Positions 16,137 through 24,920 are shown, counted from the first letter of the stretch. The stretch is DNA of 42,994 nucleotides from Deltaproteobacteria bacterium (GCA_016218725.1 JACRDB010000145.1:1-42994); one strand, 5' to 3'. Numbers and translations: made by a program. Notes: generated from the letters alone by a model not told the origin.

Positions 16137-18356
16137 TCACGGCGGGGTCGCGCTCGCCGTCGTCGCGGGCGCAGGCCCGCTGCCCGGCGCGGTGGTCGCA
16201 GCGGTGGCGGTGGACGCGGGCGTCGCTGTGGGCGTCGCCGCCGCGCGCACGTGGCGCCGGGACATCTCCCACGCCATGTCGTACTCGAAGTAGCGCAGGA
16301 CCTCGGTCTGGAGCACCGCCTGGAGCTCGGCCTCGGCGCCCGGGGCGTCCCCGTCGGCGAGGCGCAGCATGGCCTCGTAGAAATGGGCCTCGGCGCGCTG
16401 CCCGTGGGTCCGGGCGTGGCGCAGGAGCGCCTCCCGCTCCAGGGACCCGGTGAAGCGCTGGGCCAGGCGCACGGTCCACGGAGAGTGCTCCGACGCCGTG
16501 GCCGCCAGGGCCTCCAGCGCCGCCCGGGCCCCGCCGTCCTGGTCCAGGTGGCCCAGCCGCGCGGCGATCACCCCCCAGAGCCCGAAATACGACTGCCACG
16601 GGCGGTCCAGCGCCAGCTGCGCCCGGGCGCTGCGGTCCAGGTCCCGGGCGTCCTCCCAGCGGCCCCGGGCGAGGCAGAAGGTGATCGCCAGGGCGGCCAT
16701 GTCACGCTGGTCCGGCACCGCGTCCAGCGCCGCCTGGAGGGCCGTGCGCACCCGCCCGTGGTCCCCCAGGGCGTCGGCCACCACCGCCCGCTGGAAGAGC
16801 GCCTGGGCCTGGTCCCTCCCGGTGGCGCTCCGGGCCACCGCGTCCAGCGCCGTGGCCGCCTCCTGGAAGAGCCTCCGGGCCTCGTCCTCGCGCCCCGCCG
16901 AGCGCGTCGCCTGCGCCACCCTCACCATGAACTGCGGGCGGAAGAGCGAGTCGCTCTCGCTCGGGCGCAGCGGCATCGCCAGACCCTCGCGCAGGTGGCG
17001 CACGGCGGCGTCTCCGTCGTTGTGCCTCCAGGCGATCTCCGCCAGGGTGTAGTGCGCGTCCCGCGACGCAGGCTCCGCCCGCGTGGCCCGCTCCAGGTGG
17101 GCCCGGGCCTCGTCCAGGTTGCCCGAGGCCAGCTCCAGCTGCGCCGCGGCCTCCTCCAGGTCCGCCACCGCCACGGGCCCGCGCTGCTCCGGGTGCTGCG
17201 ACCGCCAGCGCTCCAGGAGCCCCATGGCGCGCGCGTACGCCCGCCTCCCGGGGGCCAGGTCGTCCGCCCCGAGCTCCGCCCCGAGCCAGCGCGCCGCGGC
17301 CTCGATGGCCGCCCGCAAGGCCCTGGAGTCCGCCGGGCTGAGCCCCGCCGCGGCCTCCAGGTGGGCGCTCACCAGCCCGTGGTCCCGCTCCCGCTCGGCC
17401 CCCACCGCGAGACAGAGCGCAAAGCGCGCGTCCGCGGGGTGCGTTCGCCTCCCGACGCGGCACACCCCGGTGGCCGCGGCGGCGTCCACGCGCTCCAGGC
17501 GCGAGACCAGCTCCGCGAGGCCGTCGGCGCCGCCCTCGCCCTCGGCGATGGCCCCGATGGCCGAGGCGAAGCGCGCGTCGGCGCCGCCGAGGGCGGTGAC
17601 CCTCCGGGCGGCCTCGCGCAGCGCGCCCACCCGGAGGAAGAGCACCGAGAGGTCCGCCGCGGTGTTGCGCAGCCCGGTCTGGAGCTGGCGCATCTCGTCG
17701 TAGGAGAGCCTGGAGCCGTCGCCTCCGGGGCGGGCGTCCTGGGCGGCCCGGCGGCGCTGCACGAGCTGCGAGGCGGCCTCGTCGAGCACGTCCGGCGCGG
17801 GGATGATCCGGGCGATCTCCCGGTAGACCTCGGCCAGCTCGCCGGCGCGCACCCAGGGGCGCTGGAACTCCGTACGGTTGCGGGTGCCCCACTCCCGGAT
17901 GCGGTCAAAGGTCGCCCGCGCCTCGGGGTCCGGGGTGGCGACGGCCAGGAGCACCCGGGCGGCGGCCAGGGCGTGGGCCTCGTCCCCGCGGGCAGACGCC
18001 GCCGTGAGGAGCGCCCGGGCCAGCGGAGCGAGCTCCTGGGGCAACGCCCCGCGGCCGAGCTCCTCCGGGGAGTGGTGCGAGAGCGCCGCGCGCAGGCGCT
18101 CGATGGCGCCGTCGTAGTCGCCCGCTTCGAGCGCGTCGAGGCCGCGCCGGGCGAGGTGCTGGGTGACGGCGTCCCGGAGGCGCAGCCGGTCGGGGCTGGA
18201 GCCCTCGGTCTCGTCGAGCTCCCGCTGGGCGTCGGCGACGGTGGCGCCGTTGACCTCGGTCTGGTGGACCGCCGTGACCGGCGTAGGGCGCCGGGTGGTG
18301 GCCGGACACCCGCCGGCGAGGAGCGCAAACACGAGACCCAGACGACGGAGGTGCAT
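16137..18356 (-). CDS. TPR-repeat lipoprotein
   Basis: This 739-residue protein starts at ATG 18356 with a signal peptide and lipobox LLAGGC (Cys near residue 17). The rest is almost wholly helical with TPR-like units, clearest around AAAQLELASGNLDEARAHLERATRAEPASRDAHYTLAEIAWRHNDG and again in the last third. The C-terminus is an Ala/Thr/Pro low-complexity tail. Such proteins act as scaffolds in the envelope. It follows the 396-residue lipoprotein gene on the same strand after 60 bases, so they may be cotranscribed. No partner is obvious. Confidence 0.82.
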   Translation of the reverse strand: MHLRRLGLVFALLAGGCPATTRRPTPVTAVHQTEVNGATVADAQRELDETEGSSPDRLRLRDAVTQHLARRGLDALEAGDYDGAIERLRAALSHHSPEELGRGALPQELAPLARALLTAASARGDEAHALAAARVLLAVATPDPEARATFDRIREWGTRNRTEFQRPWVRAGELAEVYREIARIIPAPDVLDEAASQLVQRRRAAQDARPGGDGSRLSYDEMRQLQTGLRNTAADLSVLFLRVGALREAARRVTALGGADARFASAIGAIAEGEGGADGLAELVSRLERVDAAAATGVCRVGRRTHPADARFALCLAVGAERERDHGLVSAHLEAAAGLSPADSRALRAAIEAAARWLGAELGADDLAPGRRAYARAMGLLERWRSQHPEQRGPVAVADLEEAAAQLELASGNLDEARAHLERATRAEPASRDAHYTLAEIAWRHNDGDAAVRHLREGLAMPLRPSESDSLFRPQFMVRVAQATRSAGREDEARRLFQEAATALDAVARSATGRDQAQALFQRAVVADALGDHGRVRTALQAALDAVPDQRDMAALAITFCLARGRWEDARDLDRSARAQLALDRPWQSYFGLWGVIAARLGHLDQDGGARAALEALAATASEHSPWTVRLAQRFTGSLEREALLRHARTHGQRAEAHFYEAMLRLADGDAPGAEAELQAVLQTEVLRYFEYDMAWEMSRRHVRAAATPTATPASTATAATTAPGSGPAPATTASATPP

Positions 18357-18416
18357 ACAGTGTATTCCGACGCGGGACCCTAGCGCCCGGGTGTACCCCG
18401 GAGCAAGCTCGCGCAC

Positions 18417-19607
18417 CTACGGGGCCCCGCACATGCCTGCCGGGGGGCCGGAGACCGTGGTCGGGGCGAGGCGGGCCCTCACCGCGGAGACGTGCAGCCC
18501 CACACCGATGCCCCCGACGGGGCGGTTGCAGCTCGGAGGGCTGCCGGTGGCCAGGTCCACCAGGCCGTCCACGGCGCCCTTGAGGATGGAAATGAACATC
18601 GGAAAGCCCGCCCGGAGCTGCGTGACCAGCTCGCTCCGGGCCAGGTAGCCGCCGAAGTTCCCGCGGGTGGCGCGGCCGTAACCCAGGTCCAGCCGGAGCT
18701 GGGTTTGATGCACGTCCATCCGCAGGTCCACGCCGCCGAGGGAGGGCAGCGGGAGGGGGAAGAGGTTGTCCGGGGACGACCCCGGGGGGCCCGCGGTGAC
18801 CTGCAGCCGCCCGCCCACGATGCGCCCCGGGAAGCGCCCGCGGGCGCTGGCCAGGTCCCCGGGGGTCCGGAGCGACGCATTGTCCACGCTGAAGGTGGCC
18901 ACGCTCTCGAAGGCCAGGCGGCACATGGACCGCGGGAGCATGGCCCAGCCGCGGTAGAGGGACACGGTGACCTCCGGGTCGTTCAGCGTGGGTGTCAGGG
19001 GGCCATCAACTCCTTCGACGCGCACCAGGAGGAAGAAGGTCCCGCCGGCGAGCTCCGCGTTGATGAGCTCCTGGACGTCCATGCCGGTGCCCGCGGAGAC
19101 GAGCTGCACGAAGGGCGGGAGCTGGTTGTCCACGCCGCCGAGGCAGGTGTCACTGGCGCTGTCGCAGCCCATCTCGTTCTGGTCGAAGTCGTAGGCCGCG
19201 CGGTAGTCCCCGTGGTTGCAGTCCTCGGGCATGCCGCTGCCGCGCTCGGAGAAGCGCCCGTCCACGTTGAAGCCCGCCTTGGGGAGCCGGAAGCCGGTGT
19301 CCGTGTCGGCCAGGAAGGTGTCCAGCACGTAGTCGTAGACCCCGTCCTCCGAGGGGCCCGCGTCGATCTCCGGGACGTCCCTGGGCGGGGGGGCGCTGTC
19401 CCCGGGGGCGTTGTCCCTCGGGGCGTCCCCGCGGGCGTCCGGCGCGGGCGCCCCGTCCCCGGAGGCGGCCTCCGAGGGCGCGTCCATCCCCGAGGCGGAG
19501 GCGTCCGCGGCGGAGAAGGCCGAGGTGTCCGACCCGCAGGAGGCCAGGAGGAGCGGTACGAACAGCGCCGCCCACCGCGGCGACCGGACCAGGGACTCGT
19601 GCGCCAT
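18417..19607 (-). CDS. Lipoprotein with Asp/Ala/Pro linker
   Basis: This 396-residue protein starts at ATG 19607. The signal ends LLLASCGS (lipobox). Residues about 25-90 are a low-complexity Asp/Ala/Ser/Pro linker, typical of surface lipoproteins in Polyangia. The folded part of about 300 residues contains several Cys (EDCNHGDY, NEMGCDSASDTCLGG, GMCGAP) and beta-rich segments, with a DxDxGF acidic patch. I do not recognise a family. Its 3' end lies 60 bases before the TPR lipoprotein gene, same strand, so they may form an operon. Confidence 0.75.
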   Translation of the reverse strand: MAHESLVRSPRWAALFVPLLLASCGSDTSAFSAADASASGMDAPSEAASGDGAPAPDARGDAPRDNAPGDSAPPPRDVPEIDAGPSEDGVYDYVLDTFLADTDTGFRLPKAGFNVDGRFSERGSGMPEDCNHGDYRAAYDFDQNEMGCDSASDTCLGGVDNQLPPFVQLVSAGTGMDVQELINAELAGGTFFLLVRVEGVDGPLTPTLNDPEVTVSLYRGWAMLPRSMCRLAFESVATFSVDNASLRTPGDLASARGRFPGRIVGGRLQVTAGPPGSSPDNLFPLPLPSLGGVDLRMDVHQTQLRLDLGYGRATRGNFGGYLARSELVTQLRAGFPMFISILKGAVDGLVDLATGSPPSCNRPVGGIGVGLHVSAVRARLAPTTVSGPPAGMCGAP

Positions 19608-19655
19608 GGCAACGTGTTCGCACACCCCACCCTACCTGTCGAGTGGGGCGCAAGG

Positions 19656-19827
19656 GCCCTCAGAGGGTGTCCAAGTGGTTTTTCCGAGGCACTTGCGAAG
19701 AGCCGCGAGCTGGACAAGGAATGTCAACGAAGCCGTGCTGGTAGCACGGCGAGTTGACATGACGCCGGCCAGCGAAGTGGATCTGACGCAAGTGCCCGGA
19801 AAAACCACTTGGACACCCTCTCAGGGC
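19656..19827. mobile_element. MITE-like element with long terminal inverted repeats
   Basis: A 42-base arm at 19656-19697 (core AGGGTGTCCAAGTGGTTTTT) recurs inverted at 19787-19827 (core AAAAACCACTTGGACACCCT) with one mismatch and one indel. The centre (19721-19760) is a nested palindrome: ATGTCAAC, GCCGTGCT, a short loop, AGCACGGC, GTTGACAT. If the ends are taken at GAGGGTG/CACCCTC, the flanks show a 3-base TCA on both sides, a possible target duplication. It encodes no transposase. The right end overlaps the stop codon of htrA (19821-19823). The structure is seen directly; non-autonomous transposition is inferred. Confidence 0.78.
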
Positions 19828-21269
19828 TGGAGCACCAGGGGGACGAAGAGCTGCCGCCCTCCGCGGCGGATGAGCAGCGCGGCGCGGCCGTCCTGGGTGG
19901 CGGCCTGGAGGTCCCCGGAGGCGCGTACGGGCTGCTGGTCGGCCTGGAGGATCACGTCTCCGGGGCGAAGGCCCGCGCGCTCCGCGGCGCTCTCGGGCTC
20001 GACGCGGGTGACCTGCACGGCCTGGGGGGCTCCCACCTGCCGGAGCCGGGCGGGGGTGAGGGACGACACCTCCAGGCCGAGGGTCTGCGCCGCGGGCCTT
20101 GGGGGCGTCGGGGCCGTCCTGCGGGGCGCTCGTCGGGAGTCCCCCGGGCGCGCGGCGGTGTCCAGGGTCACCTGCCGGGCGACGGAGCCCCGCAGGAGGG
20201 ACAGCGCGAGGCGCTGCCCGGGGCCGTGGGCGGTGACCGCGGCGACGACGTCGTTGGAGTGCGTGACGCGGCGCCCGTCCACGAGGGTGATGACATCCCC
20301 CGGCGCGAGGCCCGCGCGGGCCCCCGGGGCGCCGGGCTCGACCTCGGAGACCAGGGCGCCGCTGCCCGGCGGGACGCCGAGGGTGGCGGCCAGGTCCGCG
20401 GTGAGGTCCTGCACGCCCACGCCGATCCAGCTGCGGGAGACGCGCCCGTGGGCCAGGAGCTGCTCGGTGACCATGCGGGCGATGCGGGACGGCACGGCGA
20501 AGCCGATCCCGCTGCCGCGCCCGAGGATCATGGTGTTGATCCCGAGGACCTCGCCGCGGAGGTTGACCAGGGCCCCGCCGGAGTTCCCCGGGTTGATGCT
20601 GGCGTCGGTCTGGAGGTAGTCCTCGATGGCGTTGGCGCCGAGGTTCCCGCGCCCGGTGGCGGAGAGCACCCCGTGGGTGACCGTGGCCTCCAGGCCGAAG
20701 GGGGCCCCGAGGGCGAGCACCCACTCCCCGACGCGGGCCCGGTCGCTGTCACCCCACGGGGCCGTGGGGAGGCCGGTGGCCTGGACCTGGAGCACGGCGA
20801 GGTCCGTGGAGGGGTCCGTGCCGAGGACCCTGCCGGGGAACTCCCGGCCGTCGCGCAGGCGCACGGTGATGCGCTCGGCGTCTTCCACCACGTGGTTGTT
20901 GGTGACGATGACCCCGTCGGCCCGGACGATGATCCCGCTGCCGTTGCCGCGGAGGAGCTCGTCGTCGCCGCGGGGGGTCCTCGGGACGACGGGGAAGGGG
21001 AAGGGCAGGGCGCCCTGGGCGAGGGCCGGGGCGTGGGCCTCGACGCGGATGTTCACCACCGCGGGCAGCACCTGCTCGGCCACCTGGACGAAGCCGTCGG
21101 ACAGGCGCTGCATCTCGGCCAGGGCCAGGGGCGGTGTCCCCTGAGGCGTCCCCGGAGGTGCCTGGGGCGGGGTCTGCGCGCGCGCCAGGGGCGCCGCGAG
21201 GGCGACGGCGAGGCCCAGCGCCGCGAAGGGGAGGGGCGACGGGCGGCGAGGGACGGGGGTGGGCGCCAT
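19821..21269 (-). CDS. HtrA/DegP-type periplasmic serine protease
   Basis: This 482-residue protein starts at ATG 21269 with a cleavable-type signal ending LARAQ. A short Pro/Gln linker precedes the trypsin-like domain, with catalytic His in VTNNHVVEDA, Asp in PSTDLAVL and Ser in NPGNSGGALV. Two PDZ domains follow: about residues 270-365 (IGVGVQDLTADLA, GLAPGDVITLVDG) and about 390-480 (LGLEVSSLTPARL, GLRPGDVILQADQQPV), joined by a Pro/Arg-rich linker. It should degrade or refold misfolded envelope proteins. The stop codon lies inside the right terminal repeat of the MITE-like element, so the last residues may have been set by that insertion. It is divergent from merR. Confidence 0.92.
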   Translation of the reverse strand: MAPTPVPRRPSPLPFAALGLAVALAAPLARAQTPPQAPPGTPQGTPPLALAEMQRLSDGFVQVAEQVLPAVVNIRVEAHAPALAQGALPFPFPVVPRTPRGDDELLRGNGSGIIVRADGVIVTNNHVVEDAERITVRLRDGREFPGRVLGTDPSTDLAVLQVQATGLPTAPWGDSDRARVGEWVLALGAPFGLEATVTHGVLSATGRGNLGANAIEDYLQTDASINPGNSGGALVNLRGEVLGINTMILGRGSGIGFAVPSRIARMVTEQLLAHGRVSRSWIGVGVQDLTADLAATLGVPPGSGALVSEVEPGAPGARAGLAPGDVITLVDGRRVTHSNDVVAAVTAHGPGQRLALSLLRGSVARQVTLDTAARPGDSRRAPRRTAPTPPRPAAQTLGLEVSSLTPARLRQVGAPQAVQVTRVEPESAAERAGLRPGDVILQADQQPVRASGDLQAATQDGRAALLIRRGGRQLFVPLVLQP

Positions 21270-21356
21270 GGTGTTGTGAGTATGACGGAGGCAACCCGCC
21301 ACGGGGTCTCAGGTATTCCCCGAACCCACGGCCCTCGGGACTGCGCGAGGGCGGAC

Positions 21357-21387
21357 TTGACTCCGTACCAAGGTACGGACCTACGCT
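21357..21387 (+). promoter_or_regulatory. MerR-type promoter/operator
   Basis: TTGACT (21357-21362) and TACGCT (21382-21387) are separated by 19 bases, the long spacer typical of MerR-activated promoters. The spacer holds the perfect dyad CCGTACCAAGGTACGG (7-bp arms). Both the -10 sequence and the CCGTAC/GTACGG half-sites agree with the known Tn501/Tn21 mer operator. It reads into merR itself, so merR is the first gene of the operon it controls. Confidence 0.88.
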
Positions 21388-21395
21388 CTGGGGGT

Positions 21396-21818
21396 ATGGA
21401 CCCGGGACGCACCATCGGGCAGCTCGCGCGAGACGCCGGGGTCAACGTGGAGACCGTGCGCTACTACGAGCGCAGGGGCCTCCTTTGTCGCCCCCGGCGG
21501 GCCTCGGGCTGGCGGCGCTACGACGACGACCACCTGCGCACCCTGCGCTTCATCCGCCGGGCTCAAGGCCTGGGCTTCTCCCTCGCGGAGGTCGAGGGCC
21601 TCCTGGCGCTGCGGAGCTCGTCGAGCCCGAGGGTGTGCGCCAGGGTGCGCGCCGCCGCCGAGGCGAGGGTCGCCGACGTCGAGGCGCGCCTCCGGGACCT
21701 GGAGGCCCTCCGGAGGGCGCTCCTGGAGGTCGTCCAGCGCTGCCCCGCCGACGGGCCCGGCGAGGCGTGTCCGATCCTCAAGGCCCTCGCTGCGCCAGAG
21801 GGAGGTTGCTGCCAATGA
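21396..21818 (+). CDS. merR: Mercury-responsive MerR regulator
   Basis: This 140-residue regulator has the winged-helix N-terminus IGQLARDAGVNVETVRYYERRGLL and a C-terminal dimerisation helix. Cys81, Cys116 and Cys125 sit at the positions of Cys82, Cys117 and Cys126 of Tn501 MerR, the Hg(II) ligands, shifted by one residue. A CC pair near the C-terminus is extra. It starts 9 bases after the -10 of its own promoter, an autoregulated layout. Its TGA overlaps the ATG of the next gene (ATGA). Together these make Hg(II) sensing very likely rather than copper, zinc or redox sensing. Confidence 0.92.
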   Translation: MDPGRTIGQLARDAGVNVETVRYYERRGLLCRPRRASGWRRYDDDHLRTLRFIRRAQGLGFSLAEVEGLLALRSSSSPRVCARVRAAAEARVADVEARLRDLEALRRALLEVVQRCPADGPGEACPILKALAAPEGGCCQ

Positions 21819-22516
21819 CCGACGTGGTGCTTCTCTATGACCGGGACTGCCCGAACGTACCCGCGGCCCGCGCGGCGCTGCTGCGGGCGTTCTCCGAGGC
21901 GAGCGTCCCGGCCCGGTGGCGCGAGCTGGACCGGGGCGCTCCGGGGATCTCGGCGGCGTGGCGCGCCCTGGGTTCTCCGGCCGTGCTCGTCGACGGCGAG
22001 GACGTCGCCGGCGCGCCCTCCGAGGGCGGTGCCTGCTGCCGGGTGTACGCCACCTCGAAGGGTCTCTCGGGGGCGCCGTCGGTGGAAGCCATCGCCGCGA
22101 GGCTGCGCCCTGCCGTGGCGGCGCCCGCGAGCCGGGGGCTGGGGTCGACCTTTGCGCTGCCCGGGGTGCTGCTGGCGCTCTTGCCGAAGGGGCTGTGCCC
22201 CGCGTGCTGGCCTGCCTACGCGGCGGCGCTCTCGGCGCTGGGGCTGGGGTTCCTGATGCAGACCCGGTACCTGCTCCCTCTGACGGCGCTGGCCCTGGTG
22301 GTGGCGACCTCGGCGCTGGCCTTCCGCGCGCGGCTGCGGCGAGGGTACGGGCCCGCGGCGCTGGGCGCCGCCGCGGGGGCGGCGCTGCTCCTGGGCAAAT
22401 ACGCCCTCGGCGCGTCGTGGGTGGCGGACCCGGCGATGGTGGTGTTCGGCGCTGCGGCCGTATGGAACGCCTGGCCTCGGCGCCGGGCGGTGTGTGGGGC
22501 GTGCGTCGCGCCCTGA
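21815..22516 (+). CDS. Thioredoxin-like domain fused to MerC-like mercury transport domain
   Basis: This 233-residue protein has two parts. Residues 1-100 resemble the small Trx-like proteins found in mer operons (LLYDRDCPNVPAARAALL, GSPAVLVDGEDVAG, EGGACCRVYA), with Cys12 and a CC pair as thiols. Residues about 105-225 are a MerC-like four-helix membrane domain with C128-P-A-C131 in PKGLCPACWPAYAA in the first helix. MerC carries Hg(II) into the cytoplasm. The fusion could pass mercury from the membrane pore to a soluble thiol site. It overlaps merR by 4 bases and is followed, after 17 bases and a strong AAGGAG site, by a small CxxC protein. Confidence 0.82.
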   Translation: MTDVVLLYDRDCPNVPAARAALLRAFSEASVPARWRELDRGAPGISAAWRALGSPAVLVDGEDVAGAPSEGGACCRVYATSKGLSGAPSVEAIAARLRPAVAAPASRGLGSTFALPGVLLALLPKGLCPACWPAYAAALSALGLGFLMQTRYLLPLTALALVVATSALAFRARLRRGYGPAALGAAAGAALLLGKYALGASWVADPAMVVFGAAAVWNAWPRRRAVCGACVAP

Positions 22517-22533
22517 GAAGGAGACCAGGACCA

Positions 22534-22791
22534 ATGACTACGACAACGATGATCGAGGTGTTCGCCGCCGGGTGTCCGGCATGTCAGGACGTGATCGACC
22601 TGGTGAACCGGGTGGCGCAGCCCGGGGCGACGATCCAGGTGCTGGACATGCACGACCCGGCGGTGGCGGCCCGGGCGAAGGGCCTCGGCATCCGCAGTGT
22701 GCCGGGCGTGGTGATCGACGGGAGGCTGGCCTCGTGCTGCGCGTCGCGGGGCGTGGACGAGGCGGCGCTCCGGGCCGAGCTCGGCCCATGA
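22534..22791 (+). CDS. Small thioredoxin-fold CxxC protein of the mer operon
   Basis: This 85-residue protein is a compact Trx/glutaredoxin-like fold: beta strand IEVFAAG, active-site C14-P-A-C17, helix, then a cis-Pro-type loop in RSVPGVVIDG, and a second thiol pair in ASCCASRG. No signal peptide is seen, so it should be cytosolic. As the last gene of the mercury operon it probably receives or buffers Hg(II), or reduces the thiols of the upstream transporter. A merA, merB or merP is not present after it; the next gene is convergent. Confidence 0.82.
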   Translation: MTTTTMIEVFAAGCPACQDVIDLVNRVAQPGATIQVLDMHDPAVAARAKGLGIRSVPGVVIDGRLASCCASRGVDEAALRAELGP

Positions 22792-22830
22792 GGTGTCCGC
22801 GGCGGGAGGGGTGAGGTCGCCCGCGGGGGC

Positions 22831-24387
22831 TCACACCAGCTCGTGGGGCATCAGGTCCCGCGGGGACCGGAAGAAGTGCTGCGGCGCGTAGTGGATGAAA
22901 TTCGACACGCGGGTGGTGTAGAGGCACGCGTACTCCTCCACCTGGTCGCCGAAGGAGCTGAGCTCCGTGCCCTGCTTGAAGAGCGAGCCCCAGTACGGGT
23001 GGAACACCGCGTCCGTCGAGCGCTCCAGCGTGCGCACCAGGGCGTCGATCTCCAGGAGGGTCTGCCGGAGCCGGTCCACCACGCGCCGCAGCCGGATGCG
23101 CACCGCGTCCTCGCGGGCGTCCTTCGCCCGGCCCAGCTCCTTGAGCCGCGCCTGGTGGTGCCGCAGCTCGTCCTCCAGGCGCTCGCGGCGCCGCAGGTGG
23201 CCGTCCAGGAGCGCGATGTCCCCGTGGGCCCGCTCCTGGGCGGAGAACTCCGCGGCCATCTCCTGCACGATCATCACCGTGCGCCACGCCGAGTCCTTCT
23301 TGCTCCGGAGGATGTCCCCGTAGATGTGGTCGCCCACGTAGAGTATCCGGTCGCCGTAGGCGCCCAGCATGCGCTCGAAGTCCTTGAGGTTGCCGCCCTC
23401 GTAGACGTGCCCCCGCTCCAGCTCCGTGGCGGGCCGGGTGGTCTCCTGGCCACCCTCGACCGCGCGCTCCAGCGTGACCCGGCGCTCGGTGAAGAACGCC
23501 GGCTTGGCCGCGGCCACGCTCACCACGTCGAAGTACTGCCGCCAGGAGGGGTACTCCCCGAGCTGCCCGTCCAGGAGGTAGCGCATCATGTTGTCGGTGT
23601 AGCCCCAGCGCGAGTTGGTCAGGAGGAAGAGCCTCTTGCCCGCCGAGCGGAGCTTGTGCAGCGCCCCCGCCAGCTCCGGGTCCCGCGCCACGAAGCGCGG
23701 CAGGTCCCGCGCGATCTCGTCCACGATGGACCCGTCCCGGTGCGCTTCATCAATGCACTCGCGGATGTCATCGAAGAGGTGGACGTAGTCCACGTTGTGG
23801 CCGTAGCGGTCCAGGAGGTCCACCGCGCCCGCGTAGAGCGCCGCCTCGGGCAGCGCGTAGAGCGTGTCGATGTAGTGGTACCGCGGCGGCGCCACGCGCA
23901 CCTTGCGGGCGTGGTACAGGTCGTGGCGCTCGGCCCGCGAGAGCTCCCGCAGCCCGTGCCAGGCCTTCCCCACGAATTTGTACCGGTCCATCTTCAAGAT
24001 GTGCCCGTGGCGCTTGTCGATCAACAGACCCCGGATCGGGAAGCGCGTGTCGTACACTGCCTCCCCGAGCGCCGGGGGGTAGCCCCGGTCCAGGAGCTTC
24101 TTCACCGTCGCCTGGATCGAGACCTGGTCGATCTCCTCCTGGCGGTAGATCGCCAGGGTGTAGTCCATGTCAAAGCCCACCCAGTCGATGTGCTCCATCC
24201 GCAGCGAGCGGTTCACGTAGATCCGCCGCTCCCGCGGCAGGGTGTACGGCCTCGCGCTCGCCGCGGGGACCTCCGACGGTGGAGCGTCCAGGGAGGGGGC
24301 GTCCAGGGAGGGGGAGTCCTCCGGGGCGGACTCCAGGGGGAGCGCTTCCAGGGGGGGTGGCTTGTCGCGGGGAGGGTCGGGATTCAT
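22831..24387 (-). CDS. HAD-IG family 5'-nucleotidase (IMP/GMP type)
   Basis: This 518-residue protein has the HAD nucleophile motif in VGFDMDYTLA, the LFLLTNSRWGYTDNMM block (motif II Thr) and the GDRILYVGDHIYGDI block with the motif IV acidic residues. A long helical C-terminal part follows, with YTTRVSNFIHYAPQHFFRSPRDLMPHE near the end, as in the HAD-IG cytosolic purine nucleotidases. It would dephosphorylate IMP or GMP. The first about 45 residues are Pro/Ser/Asp-rich with a duplicated SLDAP motif, unlike the family; the ATG at 24387 could therefore be followed by a later start, but the conserved frame begins only near residue 50. It is divergent from rpmG. Confidence 0.9.
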   Translation of the reverse strand: MNPDPPRDKPPPLEALPLESAPEDSPSLDAPSLDAPPSEVPAASARPYTLPRERRIYVNRSLRMEHIDWVGFDMDYTLAIYRQEEIDQVSIQATVKKLLDRGYPPALGEAVYDTRFPIRGLLIDKRHGHILKMDRYKFVGKAWHGLRELSRAERHDLYHARKVRVAPPRYHYIDTLYALPEAALYAGAVDLLDRYGHNVDYVHLFDDIRECIDEAHRDGSIVDEIARDLPRFVARDPELAGALHKLRSAGKRLFLLTNSRWGYTDNMMRYLLDGQLGEYPSWRQYFDVVSVAAAKPAFFTERRVTLERAVEGGQETTRPATELERGHVYEGGNLKDFERMLGAYGDRILYVGDHIYGDILRSKKDSAWRTVMIVQEMAAEFSAQERAHGDIALLDGHLRRRERLEDELRHHQARLKELGRAKDAREDAVRIRLRRVVDRLRQTLLEIDALVRTLERSTDAVFHPYWGSLFKQGTELSSFGDQVEEYACLYTTRVSNFIHYAPQHFFRSPRDLMPHELV

Positions 24388-24501
24388 GGCGGATTGTGAG
24401 AATTCGGGCGTCGGGGGCTTGACCCTGGCGTAGGGTGTGGTTTCCTCTCCGGCCCCAATGCGTGCCGGCCGGGCCGGCCGCTCCCCTGTCGAGGCATGGT
24501 C

Positions 24502-24672
24502 ATGCGTGACATGGTGCGTTTGTTCTGCTCCAACTGCCAGCGGAACAACTACTACACAACGAAGAACAAGCGGACCACCACCGAAAAGCTGGAGTTCCGC
24601 AAGTACTGCGAGTGGTGCCGGGCGCACCACCCGCACAAAGAGGGCAAGATGCCCAACCCGAAGAAGAACTGA
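24502..24672 (+). CDS. rpmG: 50S ribosomal protein L33
   Basis: This 56-residue protein reads MRDMVRLFCSNCQRNNYY and ends PNPKKN, a clear L33. It has the CSNC and CEWC pairs, so it is the zinc-binding (C+) form. The ATG at 24502 is preferred over one at 24496 because GAGG at 24491-24494 is 7 bases from it. It is too short for most length cut-offs. It is followed after 11 bases by rpmB, with GAGGGAGA as ribosome-binding site. Confidence 0.94.
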   Translation: MRDMVRLFCSNCQRNNYYTTKNKRTTTEKLEFRKYCEWCRAHHPHKEGKMPNPKKN

Positions 24673-24683
24673 GGGAGACTCCG

Positions 24684-24920
24684 ATGGCCAAGAGCGTGAT
24701 CACGGGCACCCGGCGAATGATCGGCCACAAGGTGTCCCACTCCAACATCAAGACCAAGCGATGGCAGTTCCCCAACCTGCAGGAGCGCCGGCTCTTCGTC
24801 CCCGAGCTCAACCGCCACGTGCGGCTCATGGTCTCCACCCGGGACCTGCGCACCATCGACAAGATCGGCCTCGCCGCCTACGCGCAGAAGGCCGGCCTGT
24901 CCCTCGCAGAAATCACCTGA
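24684..24920 (+). CDS. rpmB: 50S ribosomal protein L28
   Basis: This 78-residue protein is an L28: SNIKTKRWQFPNLQERR, HVRLMVSTRDLRTIDKIGL. It lacks the N-terminal Cys pair of the zinc-binding form (no CxxC at the start), so it is the C- form, while the adjacent rpmG is C+. The ATG at 24684 follows a strong GAGGGAGA. The stop lies in the first unit of a short 12-bp repeat. Confidence 0.95.
   Translation: MAKSVITGTRRMIGHKVSHSNIKTKRWQFPNLQERRLFVPELNRHVRLMVSTRDLRTIDKIGLAAYAQKAGLSLAEIT

Noticed and set aside
24419..24424. TTGACC as -35 of the rpmG operon
   Set aside because: No acceptable -10 lies 16-18 bases downstream (the sequence there is TTCCTC).
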